Assembly: GCA_023055355.1 (NCBI GenBank)
Contig: JALJCS010000010.1
Span: forward strand, 24,691,001-24,755,000
DNA length: 64,000 nucleotides
From: Agelaius tricolor
Lineage: Eukaryota; Chordata; Aves; Passeriformes; Icteridae
Direction: 5' to 3'
The position numbers and the translations under genes are program-made. Below, one piece after another: positions 36,346 through 49,479 of this stretch. Position 1 is the first letter of the stretch. Every line of letters starts with the position of its first letter. The notes below the pieces were generated by a model that ran no database searches, was not told the origin of the DNA, and saw only the letters and a list, made by a program, of their open reading frames with translations.

Positions 36346-39300
36346 ATAGCCCCAGACAACTTTTCTTAGTCCCAGCACTAAAATCCTAAGGGAGCTTAAT
36401 TTGGTCAGCTAACAAAACTGGGGAATCAAATCTCTACAAGACAGAGTGATATGCAAGGGAGACTTTTACTTTGCATCCCATATTTCCATTTATTTCTCAC
36501 CATCCACTATGGGCCACCAAGAGACAGGATATCAAGCTGTAATTTAATTAAAACTCCATGTAAGTGTTGCAATTACCCTCAGGCTGCTTTGGTCAAAACA
36601 AGAGAGATGGAAGTGGTTGAAGGGGTTTTACTGAGTGTGAAATTCTTGGTTGGTTTAAAGCATCTCCTTATGGTTTGTAAGGTTGCTGTGCTGCAGACAC
36701 TTCTGGGACATCTGAGGACTCTGCTCCAGGCTTCAACTACTTCTGAAACAGGTGACCCAAAGGAAATATACTCTGGTTTACAAAAGCTACCTGTCTTCTC
36801 AGGGATGGAGTTATTTTCCCCTTCAATTCATGAATGAGCTTTGGATATTGAGCTTTAAAGCCAGGAGAAAAAGAGGTTAGACCTTGAAAGTGCCACTATG
36901 GAAACAAACTTCTGTCCTAATTATTTCAACACTCTGTCTGCACTCTGCACGTTCCCTTGGGATCCTGTAGGTTCTCATTATTTGTATTTGATTTGGTAAT
37001 ACCTTGGTAAACAACTGAGAGACACTGTTCTTTAGCATGCTCAGGATCACAAACCTTTTGTTTTATGCAACCAGTAGCACATCCACTTTGTGCATAAAAC
37101 AACAAGAAAGTATTACTGCTCCACTAGAGTTCTTCCCACTACAGCCAGAAAAGGACAATCCTTCCTGCTACACCAGTCATTATTACCTTTTAAGTATGAA
37201 GAAAAGGCTACAGAGGAGTTCTAAATGCTGACTTGCTAGAGCAGGTAATTTTTCCCCTGCTCTGAATCCAAAGGTCTGAAACTAGCACTAAATTTGATCT
37301 ATTCAGCTGCTACAAATCTTCTGTTCTCCGCTGCGCCCTCTGTGGCACTCCTCACACTGCTGATACCACTGAGGTAAAAGCTGCACCATAATCCAATCAA
37401 ATTACCATACAGAGCAGTTAAGTGTTGGGAAGGCAGGTCCAGCTATTAGAGCCAGAGAAAAAAAAACAACTGATCAGCTGGACTGGGAATGAGCATCAAT
37501 GCCTACAGGAAACTGGATATCCTGGAGCCCAAACTCTGCTCTTCCATAAGTTTAAGGCAGGAAAACCCACCTATTAGGAGCATGCCAGCACAAAAGCTTA
37601 AAAATAAGGACTGGGCACACTCCACAAATGCAGTTCAAACGGAATGAGTCTTTAGCCCTTCCTAAGGTAACTCTTCTCCCCACAAGGGAAGTCATCAACA
37701 GCAGTTTCTGCATAGTCCCTTTTGCAATATGGGCATATGGAAGGAATGGGCTGTACTCTCAAGTCCAGATCTCAAAATCACTTTTCCTCCATAATCACTT
37801 TCTCATGGCTTTTGTACATGAAAACTAATTTAATTCTTCTCTATCAGCCATTTCAGCTTCATGGTAAAGAGTGATGAAAGCAGTAGCTGACTGTATACAT
37901 TACTGACCTCCATGCACCCCCAGCAGCTCAAAACTCAGCAGCTAACAGCAGCTGCTTGGAAACCCTTTACAAGTCTCTTTTTCTTCCACAGATGGTGAAG
38001 TCCTTTCCCTCCATGAATTAAATACTCAACAAAACACACTCACCAAATTATCATATCAACCCATAACCATGCATGATAATTATGTCTTAAATCAGGATTT
38101 CTTCTACCGAATTTCAACCAAAATAAACATGGTATAGAGAACAAATGTATGCTTATAATGAACAACCATTCATCAGCTTAAGTAACTCTAATGGATGTCA
38201 CTTTAAACTAAGCCTGCACCATCTGTTCCACCCCTCAATTAGCAAGCAAGAAAAATTATTCGATACACAGTTTAAGAAAGCCAGCTAATTTATGTAAGTT
38301 TTATTTCTCTTCAGCTCAGTGAAACATGCTCTTGTAATGCCTGATATTCAGAAACAGATCAGAATGGAAGGTTGCTTTCTCTAATGCTATTAGGAATTTT
38401 GTCAGGGGAAATAAAATATCTGTGCCATATTTCACCATATCAAAAAAATGCTCGTTAACATCTTACATTAAGGAGAATGATGTCTCTCTCAGTACCAAAA
38501 TCAGCTGGGAACTAAACAAATCAAATCCGAAGTGCTGCATACATGAGCACAAACAAAGCTCAGGATGAAGCCCTGCCCAGACAGACTGAGTCTACCAGCA
38601 CAGCAGGAGGCTGTGGATGTGTCCTCCGACCCGGGGGTCTGTTAACCATGTCAGTTCCTAACTTGCCTCTCAGAGGCAAAACCCAGTCCAGTCCTACAGG
38701 CTGCTGGGCCTCACACAGACCTGGCTGCCCTGGGACAAGGGGACCATTCCATGCAAGGTGAGATACTCTCCTTGGAAAGCAAACCTGTCCAGTGAGAGCA
38801 GTGCAGTGCCAAAAAATCACTACTTGTGAAAGTGCATGAAAAAAATACAAAGGTGCATCCAATTCCTTACTGCAAACCTCCATCCAGCTTCCCTTCAAGC
38901 TGACCTCTCCTACCACTCTGCAACAAGTGAAAACACTGAATAAAATCTCTCTTCATTATGTTGGACCCTGACCTGCTTGAAGGCTCTGTCACCATAAATT
39001 TCCCTCTTAGATGTTTGTCTAAAAAACCCTACAAAAATAAGAGCTATTTCCACTGGAAACCTCAACTCCACCAATACAGGCAACACATCCCAGGGAAAAA
39101 GGTGCAAGAGACCTCATCTCCCAGTATTGCTGAGGAGAAGCAGGTAAGAGAAAGTCACAGTGCCAAACACTCTCAGCTCACCTCTCAGAATAGCATCCTG
39201 GTGGAAAACTACTTTAACATCCTGGACATGTTACCTTACACCTTAATTTACATCATGGTTTGGGTACTGAGAAAGGCTCATCAGGCACAGATGAGCCAGG

Positions 39301-42300
39301 AGATCCTGCACACTTAACATGCCTATTACTAAATGCTGCAGAAGCAGCTCCAAGCGAGATGGCTCACCAGGGGATTACTGACATTTCAGCTCTCTCCCCT
39401 TGCCATAGCATTGTGGAACCTGAGAGGACATGCTGAAGCCTCTGACACTGCTGTGCTGTTTTCCCTCATGTTTTAAGACAGACAGCTCTGTGCAGGCCTT
39501 GGTTATTGTTCAGAGATTGAAAGCTCAGCAAAATAACTCTCTTTTATGCTTAGCAGGGGAAGAAAAGGAGTCAAGCAGAGCCACCATCCTGAAACAGCAC
39601 AGACCAAGCAAACAAAGCACAAATGAAGAAACAGACCAGAGGCAGAATTCCTCTTTGGCCTAAAGCATCCTGCAATACCTTCCCCAGCTCAGCCTCACTG
39701 GTGTAATCCACAACTCCTAGCACTCACACAAACACAGGCTCTCTGCTATAAGCAACTGTGCTCCAAAGAGGAGTAAGAGCTCTCAAGGAGAATTCATCTT
39801 ATCACTCTGCACCATTCTTATGTCTTCTACACACCTGTAAGTGCTGCTGAGAAAACTCAAGCCTGCAATGGCTGTTGGGTGCAGTTCAAGCAAGCATAAA
39901 CATGCAAATGGCTTTGCACTGGACTTCAGTGCCTTGTTTCATACAATCACCTTTACGTTTCCTTGACTTGAAAAGCATCCTGAACTATCCAGGTGCCTTC
40001 TGCACCTCAGGCATCTGTCTGTTACAAAGCAGGGACCAGTGATCAGGTCACAAGATGATTTGTTAAGGAGTTTTAGAGTACTGAATGCTATCAGAAGTAT
40101 GCTAGGCCTCACTATATTTTACACATGCTGTTTTCAACAGACTTGAGACAGCACCAACCAAAGAAAAACGTATCTGCCCCCCCATCATTCTTTTTTTTCC
40201 TGAATATCTTGAAAATAAAGACTCCATTATCTGCAGTCATGGTGCTGAGGTCAAGGACTTCACAAAGAAGTGTCATGAAAAAATAGAAACAACGTACAGA
40301 AAACCAACAAAGCCTAAAAAGGTCAACGAGGGTCATGACATACACAGATCAGATGGCATGCCAGTGAGGGAGATAGCTTGAGCCCTTCCTGTAAAGATGC
40401 AATTTTATCACCAGTTCAAGCTCCTTTTAACCCAAACTAAACTGGTTTGCCTTAGAGATGCCTCTTCTCTGGTCCACTGCTGTTTCCTTGGTGATAACAT
40501 ATAAGCACAAGTGTTCAGTTAGAAGAGTCCTAGACAGGCAGGAGCCATGAATCCACTGGATGCTGTCCAGAATAATGGCTCTTGTTATCCATACTCAGTC
40601 TTATTCTGAGAACACACACTTTATTGGTGAAGTGCTAGGAAAGTTCAAATCATGCAGATGATCTCAATCTTTGTTTTAAACTGATACTTTTTCAAGCGAA
40701 GTGACTGAGGTGAGAAGAGAAACAGACTACAAATACTCAGCTTCTTCCACTGTGAGCACACCACTGCAGTTCAGCTCTCCACATGGCTGTGATGCTTAGC
40801 CTTTCACTCCTAAAGTTGACACACTAATCCATGAACTGGATCAGATGGCACCAGCTCCCCTGTGCTCTCACACCAGACAAAGCTGAGCTTCTGAACCCCT
40901 ACCCCACAAGCAGTCAGGGAAAAAGGCAACAATAATGCAGATGCAGGTATTAAAACAGAAGGAGGAGACTGGCAGAAGAGGGGCACTAAGCCTTGGCTGG
41001 ATCCTGAGGCAGACTTCACCACACCACTGACCTTCACATAGCCAGCTTGCCCCACTCAAAGGCTTCACATCTCCTACTGTACTCATTCACTGAGAAAACA
41101 CCCTCCAGACATCTGAGACACGTCTCTGTTATGCTTACTAGAACTTATTAATCACAGCAAATGCTATCTATAGAACACACACATTAATGAACAGCCAGCT
41201 CAGCAGCATGAGTTCTGGAACAGAGTCACTACAGTACAGAAGTGCCATCAGTTTGTAACTGGAAAATGAATACCACAGAGATCATTATAAGCATGTAGTT
41301 CAACAGACAAAAGATTGAGAAGAGAGCAAGTTATCTGAATAGAAATTCTGCAAACTAAGTGCAATACTGGGATTGCAAAGCACTGCACAGCTCCATGATC
41401 TACATCACTTCATGAAATCCATGCAACATTCTGTAATAATTTCAATTTTACTGTGCTTGGGTTACTGTTCCATTGAGAATCATGGAAGTTTATAAGAGAA
41501 AACCAGTTAGCAAGAAAAGGGGCAGTAAGAATATATAATACTCTCAGAAAATTATATGTACACTGCTTGTTCACAGCAGCAAGCTAAATATTTCTTTATG
41601 TGTTCCACCAGAATAGATTCTCTATTGAGACCATATAAGCTTTGGTGGTCTGGTGATAGTGTTTTTAGTATTTGAGGTTTTTTTCCCATACATGCCAAAC
41701 AGCTTCTACAACAGCTGCTTGTTGACAAAAATGAAAAGAAAGAAATGCAGTTGTGCAGAACACTCTGCAATGTCACAACCACCTCCCAGTCAAAATTTCT
41801 ATATAAAAATAATTTAAATTGAGTATGCTGAGCTCCAGAGCACTTACAACTTACACAGCCTGTCCCTCCTTCACTTCTACAGGTGTGAACTCCAGTACAA
41901 CCCCTATCTATAGGCCCAGCTCTGTAGGAACTTTCACTCTGCGATTCCCCACCACTTATCAAAAAGGAACATTATTACATCCCACACATTAGCTTCAGTA
42001 CTTCATTAGACTTTCCACGAACAGACTTTTCTCATGAACAGACCAGGACAAGAGTTTTCCAAGTCACAGCTGAGAATCCCTCCCCACTCCCACAGCACCT
42101 GGCTGGGGTAGGACTTGCTCATTAAATCTGAAGGGAAATGAAGTCTCATGGCAGGGATAACAAGGCAGTGGAGTTCCATGTCCTACCACCTCATCTCAAC
42201 ATTATCAAATCCAACAGAAGGCACATACACACATTATCTTTCTTGAGCCAAGTACAGTTCATCTACTATGTTGCCCACAGAAAACAGCAAAAGTCTAGCA

Positions 42301-42708
42301 AGATTTAATAACAGTGAAAACAAATGCAGTTCATATATGCTTTTTTCAGTTTGATAAACCTTTTAGTATGGCAGGAAATCATGAACACTGCTAAACTATT
42401 GGGATGGCCAAAGCATGGCGCCAGCAAACAAAGTACACAAAGAAACCAGGATATCACAAACTATGAACACCAAATGTAAATCCACTTGTGCTTAAAACAC
42501 CATTCACTGAATTCCTACTGCCTTGAGTCCTCGATATCATAGCAGCTATCAACTACCAAGATACGGAACAACAATCACTGATTCAGTATAATTACCACCT
42601 TACAGAACAGTATCATAGAATGTCTACTATACAGCTTTCATTTAGATCAAGTAGCATTTGACATCGACACTCCTGACAGTAACCACATTCCACAAGACAA
42701 AGTCTTAC

Positions 42709-42903
42709 CTTATAATTGCTGGAATTTACCCAAGAAGTGGCCAGTCCATCAACCATTTTATCCAGCATAGTCTGATCATGTTCAAGATCAGCTGACTTCT
42801 GTTTATCTGAGAAATAATCTATCAATTCCTGGCCAACCTGAAGTCTTTTTCCAACATCCTTCTGCAGCACCTGCGCTAAGCAGTACTCCATACTGGGCTC
42901 CAT
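42709..42903 (-). CDS. CLASP1: CLASP1 first coding exon (exon 2, residues 1-65)
   Basis: The ATG at 42903 opens MEPSMEYCLAQVLQKDVGKR, and the exon ends with SSNYK at AAG|GTAAGA. It forms the first HEAT repeat of TOG1. The start is chosen because it matches the known CLASP1 N-terminus (MEPxMExCLAQVLQKDVGKR). The 65 codons end in phase 0, which fits exon 3. The exon continues upstream as 5' UTR. A good acceptor (GCCATTCTCAG) lies at 43039, giving a UTR part of about 135 nt; a second possible AG lies at 42909, so the 5' edge of the exon is uncertain. Confidence 0.95.
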
Positions 42904-43038
42904 AGTGTCTCAGAAATACAGCAGCAGCCAGAAAGCCAGAGGGCAGCAGGGCCAAAAACTCCCTCTACAAATGTACGCAGGAGGTCGCCTTTTTCTTCTG
43001 TGAAGGTTACTGAGGGCCTGGGTTTCAAAGATGCAATT
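42904..43038 (-). other. CLASP1: CLASP1 5' UTR portion of exon 2 (probable)
   Basis: Sequence between the CLASP1 ATG and a pyrimidine-rich acceptor ending in TTCTCAG at 43039 (minus strand). No other strong acceptor lies between it and the ATG except a weaker TTTCTGAG at about 42909. It is inferred as UTR from position only; cDNA would decide. Confidence 0.5.
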
Positions 43039-45703
43039 CTGAGAATGGCAACAATGCACCATGTGTGTGTGGACAGCAGCTGGCAGGATATTAAAAGTCC
43101 AATTTAAATAACTGGTAATAGATGAAGCAATGAGCAGCGCTGTACAGTTGAGTCTGCAATAAATCCCAATTCAGCAGTCCATTCTGAAAGAAATGAAAAA
43201 GAACAGTATTATAGGTTAAATTAAGACTGGAGGAAAAAAAAAAGATTGAAAGCATGTCACAAAATAGGTTATTCACATACAGCTGTGAAGCTGTGGAAGG
43301 CAGATACGAGCAGCACTGGTCTATTTTAAGGAATCAAACAAGGTAGGTCAGGACAAAAACCTTATTCTTTACAATAGCAGTTATCCATCAGTTCCCTGCA
43401 AGTTTTAGTGACAGACAGTAAATTTGTGGCTTAAAGTAACAGCTGATTAATAATCAGTATTATTGCAACTGCCATCATTCACCCGAAAAGGTGGAGACAA
43501 AATCCTTAAGCAGGTTGCCAGGAAAACCTATCTACTTTAAGTGAAAGCAGGAAGAGGTCTGGATCCTGTTTTGACTGTTGGCCTTCAGCAATCAATGTCA
43601 TCAGCTGGTCAGCAAGATAAAGCACTAACACGGGGCTCCAGGAATGTACAATGATCAGTTTTCAAAAACCAAGGTGCTCAAGGCTGTTTCCAGGCTGAAT
43701 TCTGTTACATCCCAACTACACATGTCCAGGAAACAGCACTCACTGGCACACTCTAAATGCAGTTCTGACAGCCAAGGCCACACACAAGGGTCAGGCCGAA
43801 CTTTGCTGCCACTCTGAGGCACAGCATCACCTCAGAAGCATTTGGCTTATGAAAAGAAAAAATTACTGTATGTTTGGGCTCTGTTTATGTCTTGAACTCC
43901 AGGAACTCTCTTGTCTGCTTCATTAGTGATTCTTTTTGTCCCTCCATCTGCAGCCAAATTAATCCCTCCAGGCAGCCAGGGACCAGATTTAAGGGCCTGT
44001 CCTCCACCTTCCCACAGACCAGGGTTCCTGGCATCACCACAGTGCTTCCTGAAGCACTCCCTCATCACAGGTTAGCCCTTTCAGGAAGTGGGTGATAAAA
44101 ACCCAGGGTGTCTTTTTGTTTCCTGGCTAATAATACCCAAAGCTAGAAATCTGCCCTACTTTTTCCACCAACATGAGGAAAGCAGGTCAAGCTCAGAGTA
44201 AGGGAAGAGGTTGTGCAGCGGACACCTGCTTCAATAAACAACTGGAAGGAAGCTGGAAGGAGGCACAAGTTTGCTAATTGGAAGCACAGGGGCAGCAAAT
44301 AAATACCTTCTGTTTGAGCAAATAAGGTCTTAATAAGGCAAAATGGACCTGACAGCAGATGAGATGAACACAAGAACCCCAGCCTGGAAAGAAAAGCACC
44401 CTTTGCACAGCAGGCTATTCAGTTCATTACCTCACCCCATCTTCCCTGGCCACATCTTAGCACCACCAAGCACAGCATCTAGACTCAGCTCTGAGGGCCT
44501 AAGCTCCCCTAACCCTACAAGCATTGCCACACATGTCCCAGCTTCCCACACTGGTTGTGCAGGAGTCACCAGAGTGCAGATCCCTCCATTCCAGGCAGTT
44601 CAAATCCCTACTGGCCGATGGGCATCAAAACTGGTTTAGTAAACCAATGGACTCACCTCAACCAACTGCCAGGCAAATCCTACCCTCAGCCAGAAGGGAT
44701 TGTATATTTGTACACTAAGCTCCCTCCTTGTCAGCAAAACCTCATCCCCAGAGCAGCAAGGAAGCCTTGTCTGCTACTGCACACACAGCACCTCAAGCTT
44801 TGAGTTAGTGCTGTGCCAGATTACTGCTTGTGACCCCTACCCCAATCTAAACCATCTCAAGGACACACAGAATTCCCACCATTTTGTTTCAAGTCACCTC
44901 AGGAGGGCTTTGATTTTAAATTCTAAGACAGTCAAAAACCCCTCCAATCAGTACTCTTAACACCTTTTTTCTTCTAAAAGAAAGTTCCAAACTAGAAGGA
45001 AGCATTGACTTTTGTACTGCAGTTTCTACTGATGCTACAGTTTCTCACTTGGTCACTCACCATCAAATCTGAAAGAAGCACTCTGAGCTTTCCCATCCTC
45101 AACCAAAAGTGGTTCATGACATGGCACTCACTCCCATGGCAGCAGAGGCACAAAACCAGAGCCACTTCCACAATCGTACAGGCACAGCAGATGCTTTCAT
45201 TCAGGTCTCCTGTCTGCAGCTTTGAATACTGGCCCCTGCCCTGCCCTCTAGCACAGGCTGGTCTTGCTCCTTGCTGCAGACACTCCACTTAAGGGAGACA
45301 GTCTTACACACAGCAGCATCTAAATATCCAGGGGATGGATTGTTACATAGTAGGGAGGCATTTCACTGGACACCTCTCCACGGAGCTACTGGAGAAGCAA
45401 CAGGGAACTGGACTCCAGAAGCTGCACTCATGTTCAAAAGGGGACTCTTCTGCTAAAACTGGATACATAGGGAAGAAAGTCTAAATGCTTTTAAAATGGA
45501 AATTTAGAACTTGCTTAAACTTGAAAATTCAGATTACAGAAGGGTGTGAATGAGTGCTAGTTGCCACAAAATAGCCATTTTTTATTAACATCACACAGAG
45601 GCACATCCCAACACGTCCAGGAACAATTAGCTGGTCATTCTGCCATGAGAAATGAGCATTCAAAGTTCCAGGTCGGCCTTCTATGTGGTTTTCATTAAAG
45701 AGT

Positions 45704-45733
45704 TTATAAGTCTCTGCCTACAGAGACTTATAA
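45704..45733. repeat. Perfect inverted repeat, 13-bp arms, 4-nt loop
   Basis: TTATAAGTCTCTG (45704-45716), loop CCTA, CAGAGACTTATAA (45721-45733). Outside the arms TTAAAG and CTTTAA can add an outer helix after an asymmetric loop. Lies in CLASP1 intron 1. Confidence 0.95.
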
Positions 45734-48700
45734 GCACAGAAACAATCTTTAAAGCAAACAAATATAAATAAATTTCTCTCCACTTTCCTTGCTTATTAAA
45801 CACATGAAGGAAGGCATAGGACAAAAATCTTGTCTACAAAAATCTTGCACTACAGAATAACAAATTTGTGTCACAACCTTGAGGACTGCAGTCTAAAGAA
45901 GATCCACTATACATTATGGCACTACTATCAAATGCATATGGGGAAGAAGAGCCAGAAATATCTTTGAACCCTGGGGAAAACAGTAATAGGAAACCAAGAG
46001 GAAAAGCTCAATGTGGCTTGCATCTACCAACTAACAGATGTTTAAGTAGCACTTTTCTAAAAAAAAAAAAAGCTATCCTACACATGTTAGGAAGTCTGTT
46101 GTCTCCCCTCTTCCCAAAAGGAGGAAGTGGAAAAAACACCACCTGAGAAAAACAAGACCCACACTGACAAAAAGAACTAACCTGCCAGACAATGAAGCAA
46201 ATGGCTGCTGCATCCCATCAAGTCTGCAATCATCTGGGCAGGTGCTCCCCACATAAGTTTTGAAAACCACCAAGCCACAATTCTCAGCCCCAGAGGTTCC
46301 ACTCCCGGACTTTTTGGGTAGCCAACATTACAAGACATAAACAACTTTGGACGGGGATGTTGAGTACAACCTCTTCCCACAGAAGAACAGTCATGCAGAA
46401 CTCAAAATTAATAACTCAGTGGCACAAGTCCTATGTTTGGAGCTCCCCCAAGTTTTGAGAAGGGTTGCCAGTATAAGCTTCAGAGCAAGGGTTTTCTCCA
46501 ATCCTCTCAAGCCCTGTAGTCTGACCTCAAAGAGACAGGCTAGGCTCAACACGTAGACAAAATAATCCAAGAGAAAAAGCTACCCCAATTCTGTCATTGA
46601 AAAAAAGTTCTTTGTTTCACTAATCAGCCATCAAAACTATGTGCTTCACAACACCCAAATTCTCCATCAACAGCTATCCAGCAGAAAGCCACTATACCAA
46701 GGTTTATGTTTAATGCCACCTTGGAGCTCAAAATGATGAATTTAAAGGGGAAAGCTGACAAAATTCAAACAGCCCAAAGTTACTCAGCTTAGATACTACC
46801 ATCATAACAGCAAAAGCTGATACAATTCACAGTAAAGCAACTGGCTCAACACATTGAATAAATTAATCCAAACAGTAATAAAGAAATACTTGTTACCTAA
46901 GATGCTGTGGCAATATTAAACTGGGTACCCAAGACAATGAATTTTTTTCAGCACTTAGGAGAACACCACTGACCTCAGACTAAGTGAAAGTGCATGATTT
47001 GCAATTCTCAAGTAAGATTTGATCTTAGGATAACTTCACATGAAATTTTGAATCTTCTTCCTCTTGCAAGGAAGGGAACCTGAAGCACAAAAAATGCACT
47101 ATTACTCTCTTGGTGTCCTGCCTACCCTTGGGAGTTCTTCCAATATAACTATTTGACTTTAAAAATGATGTTCCACTCTCTTCTGCTCTAGACATCAGGT
47201 TATCATCTTTGTCATGTTTCACTGTCATCTTCATTTGCCAAAAAGTCAATGCAGTCCATGACTTCCCCAGCCAACTGTTCCAACACAACTGCTCCAGACA
47301 CATGCATGCAGAGACAAGCCTCTTGTTGCCACTCACAATCACTAGAGGCAAGAGCCAGCACCACTCAATAACCAGTCATCTTCCTGAAGGTCTCTCTCAA
47401 CTTCCAGCCAGTGAGCCTAATTTGTAACCAACTTGTAAACATGACCACACTCCTTTGGTGCCTTTTTTTTGTGTACATGGTTAGTTGCAGCCCAACACCT
47501 GTAGAAATAACACAGCAACACAACAGTACCAACAAGTCTCCTTCTTCACAAGTCTCAGGACCTAATTGCACAGTCACTTCAGTTTAAAATTAGTTTAAGG
47601 TATCTTCAACAGACCTCTGTCAACAACTGAACTCTGATCCTTCAGGAGATCTCCACCCTAGCCAAATGAAGCAATTTTTTCAAATGTAAAAGCAACCAGG
47701 CATCCAACCTGCAGCAGTTCACCACTTCTGCAAGGTGGGCAGTGTGAACACAAAACTAACTTGTTTTGCCAGCCAAGCCCCCTTGGGCAAGAAATTCAGA
47801 GCACTTAGAACAGCATGTGGAAACCATGTGCTGCAAAGACTAAGTGGATATCTCATCAGCAAGGCAGTGTCAAATTGCAGCTCTGCAGGGTGGAAGTCTC
47901 AGCCCTCTGTCCACTTCTCTATTTTTGCTTCCACCAGTACAGCTATACCCTCCCCAGGGGGGACTGGTGTCAGGCCTCTACAGAGTATTACAATCACCAA
48001 GCATGCAATCAAACCTGCTCTTCCCTCGGGTGTGCAAGCAGCCGTGAAGGAAGCAGCTCAAAGTGCTCCTACTCGTTCAAGCTCTGAGACAAGGAGGTGG
48101 CAAGTACCACATCAAGTGTCCTACTTGAAGAAGAAAGCAACATTTTTCTGGAGGCAAAGGGAGTTTGTAGGAAACACCCACCAAGCAACTGACAGATGGG
48201 CTCTCCCCATTGTTCACCTGTATCCATAAGAAGGTAATATGTTTCTTTAGTGACAGGGAATATTACACAATCACTGGGATTGTTTTAAATCAGTAATTAG
48301 TGCTGCCCTGTACTTGAGCCTCCCCCTAATCCAAAGATGGCATCTTAGATCTCCAGACTGACAACTCATGCTTTTCTAATTAGCTGGTGGGACAGCCCCG
48401 TGCTTATCTCCCTGTACCAAGTGTCTCTGGTGGCACTTGATGCACTCCTTCCACGCCCCATCCAGTAACTTCTAACTGTCCTCAGACAGTGCCAGGGCCA
48501 CCACTTCAGTCCAACCTCGCTGAGAAGGAAAGCACTGCCTAGATGGATGCAGTTTCTTTTCAGGAAGGTCTTCAGAGGAGGGTTTCTTTGTCTTCCCACA
48601 GCACCAGCTGCACTAAAGCAGTGTAAAACGCTACTGCTGCAGGCAGTCCATCCTTAGAAGAGCCAGGACTGGCTGAAGGCTTGCTAGGACTCTGCTAAAT

Positions 48701-49437
48701 ACTGGCTGGTCTTCAAACTTACCTGGAGTCTGTTAAGGGGCTCATCTTCAAAAGTACAGACAGCAACCAACCTGCAGCAGGGCACAACTCCACTGCCATC
48801 AGGAAAACCGAAGCAGATTTCTAGAATGAAAACAGCTGAAAGATTTCCAGGGCTTAAGTTAACCATGGCCTTCCAGGCCAGATACTGGCTGTGAAAGTTG
48901 CATTACCTAGCCTGGGTAAAACGAGAGATAAGCTTCAGATAACAGAAATTCTTATGCCTCCACTAAGGGTTTACATTGCTGCCTGGGTAACTGAACACCT
49001 CACACAGAGCTACCAATTTCAGCAATGCAACAATCTTCAAAAAAATCTCCTCAGTAATGAAGCTGCAGCAAATCAAGACAACCCACAGGTCACCTCAATG
49101 TGACTCCAATACCCTACACTAATGAAACCACTTTGCAGACTGGGAGTAACCCTTCCAGAGTGGGGTAGAAAATGAGATGAGCTTTAACATCTTGTTTTCC
49201 TAATACAACCCCTCTCTGAAATTAGTTTGGTTTTAACTTTGTCTGAGACAAGGACAAGTCTAGAATGAGCTTTCAAGGTCTCCTTCCTTTTCAACAGTTC
49301 AAGTGCCAAGACACAGCTCAAAATCCTACAATGGCAGGAGCTGCTCTCCATAGACTCCCTCTTGCAGACATCTCAGTTCATGGTTCCAAGGAAATTTACT
49401 ACAAGCAACTTCCTAGGCGCCTGTGGGACCAGTGGTG

Positions 49438-49479
49438 GGGGGACTATCATCATGACATGGGGGACTATCATCATGGCAC
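49438..49479. repeat. 21-bp tandem duplication
   Basis: GGGGGACTATCATCATGACAT (49438-49458) is followed at once by a copy differing only at its last bases (GGCAC, 49459-49479). A recent slippage-type duplication in CLASP1 intron 1. Confidence 0.9.

Larger units (their letters stand above)
9823..42708 (-). other. CLASP1 intron 2 (32.9 kb)
   Basis: Joins exon 2 (SSNYK) to exon 3 (VVLLG) in phase 0, so no coding exon is missing between them. It holds the U4atac gene and its CpG island near the 3' end, CR1 fragments at 28.9, 33.3 and 35.5 kb, A/C tracts at 18.7 and 36.2 kb, and homopolymer runs at 13.6 kb and 20,274-20,287 (T14). The remaining stretches (about 11.4-18.7, 19-28.9, 29-33.3 and 36.4-42.7 kb) are AT-rich with no gene that I can recognise on either strand. 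Confidence 0.9.

Noticed and set aside
37334..37355. CTCF-like GCGCCCTCTGTGG
   Set aside because: Lacks one base of the core motif, so the spacing is wrong.
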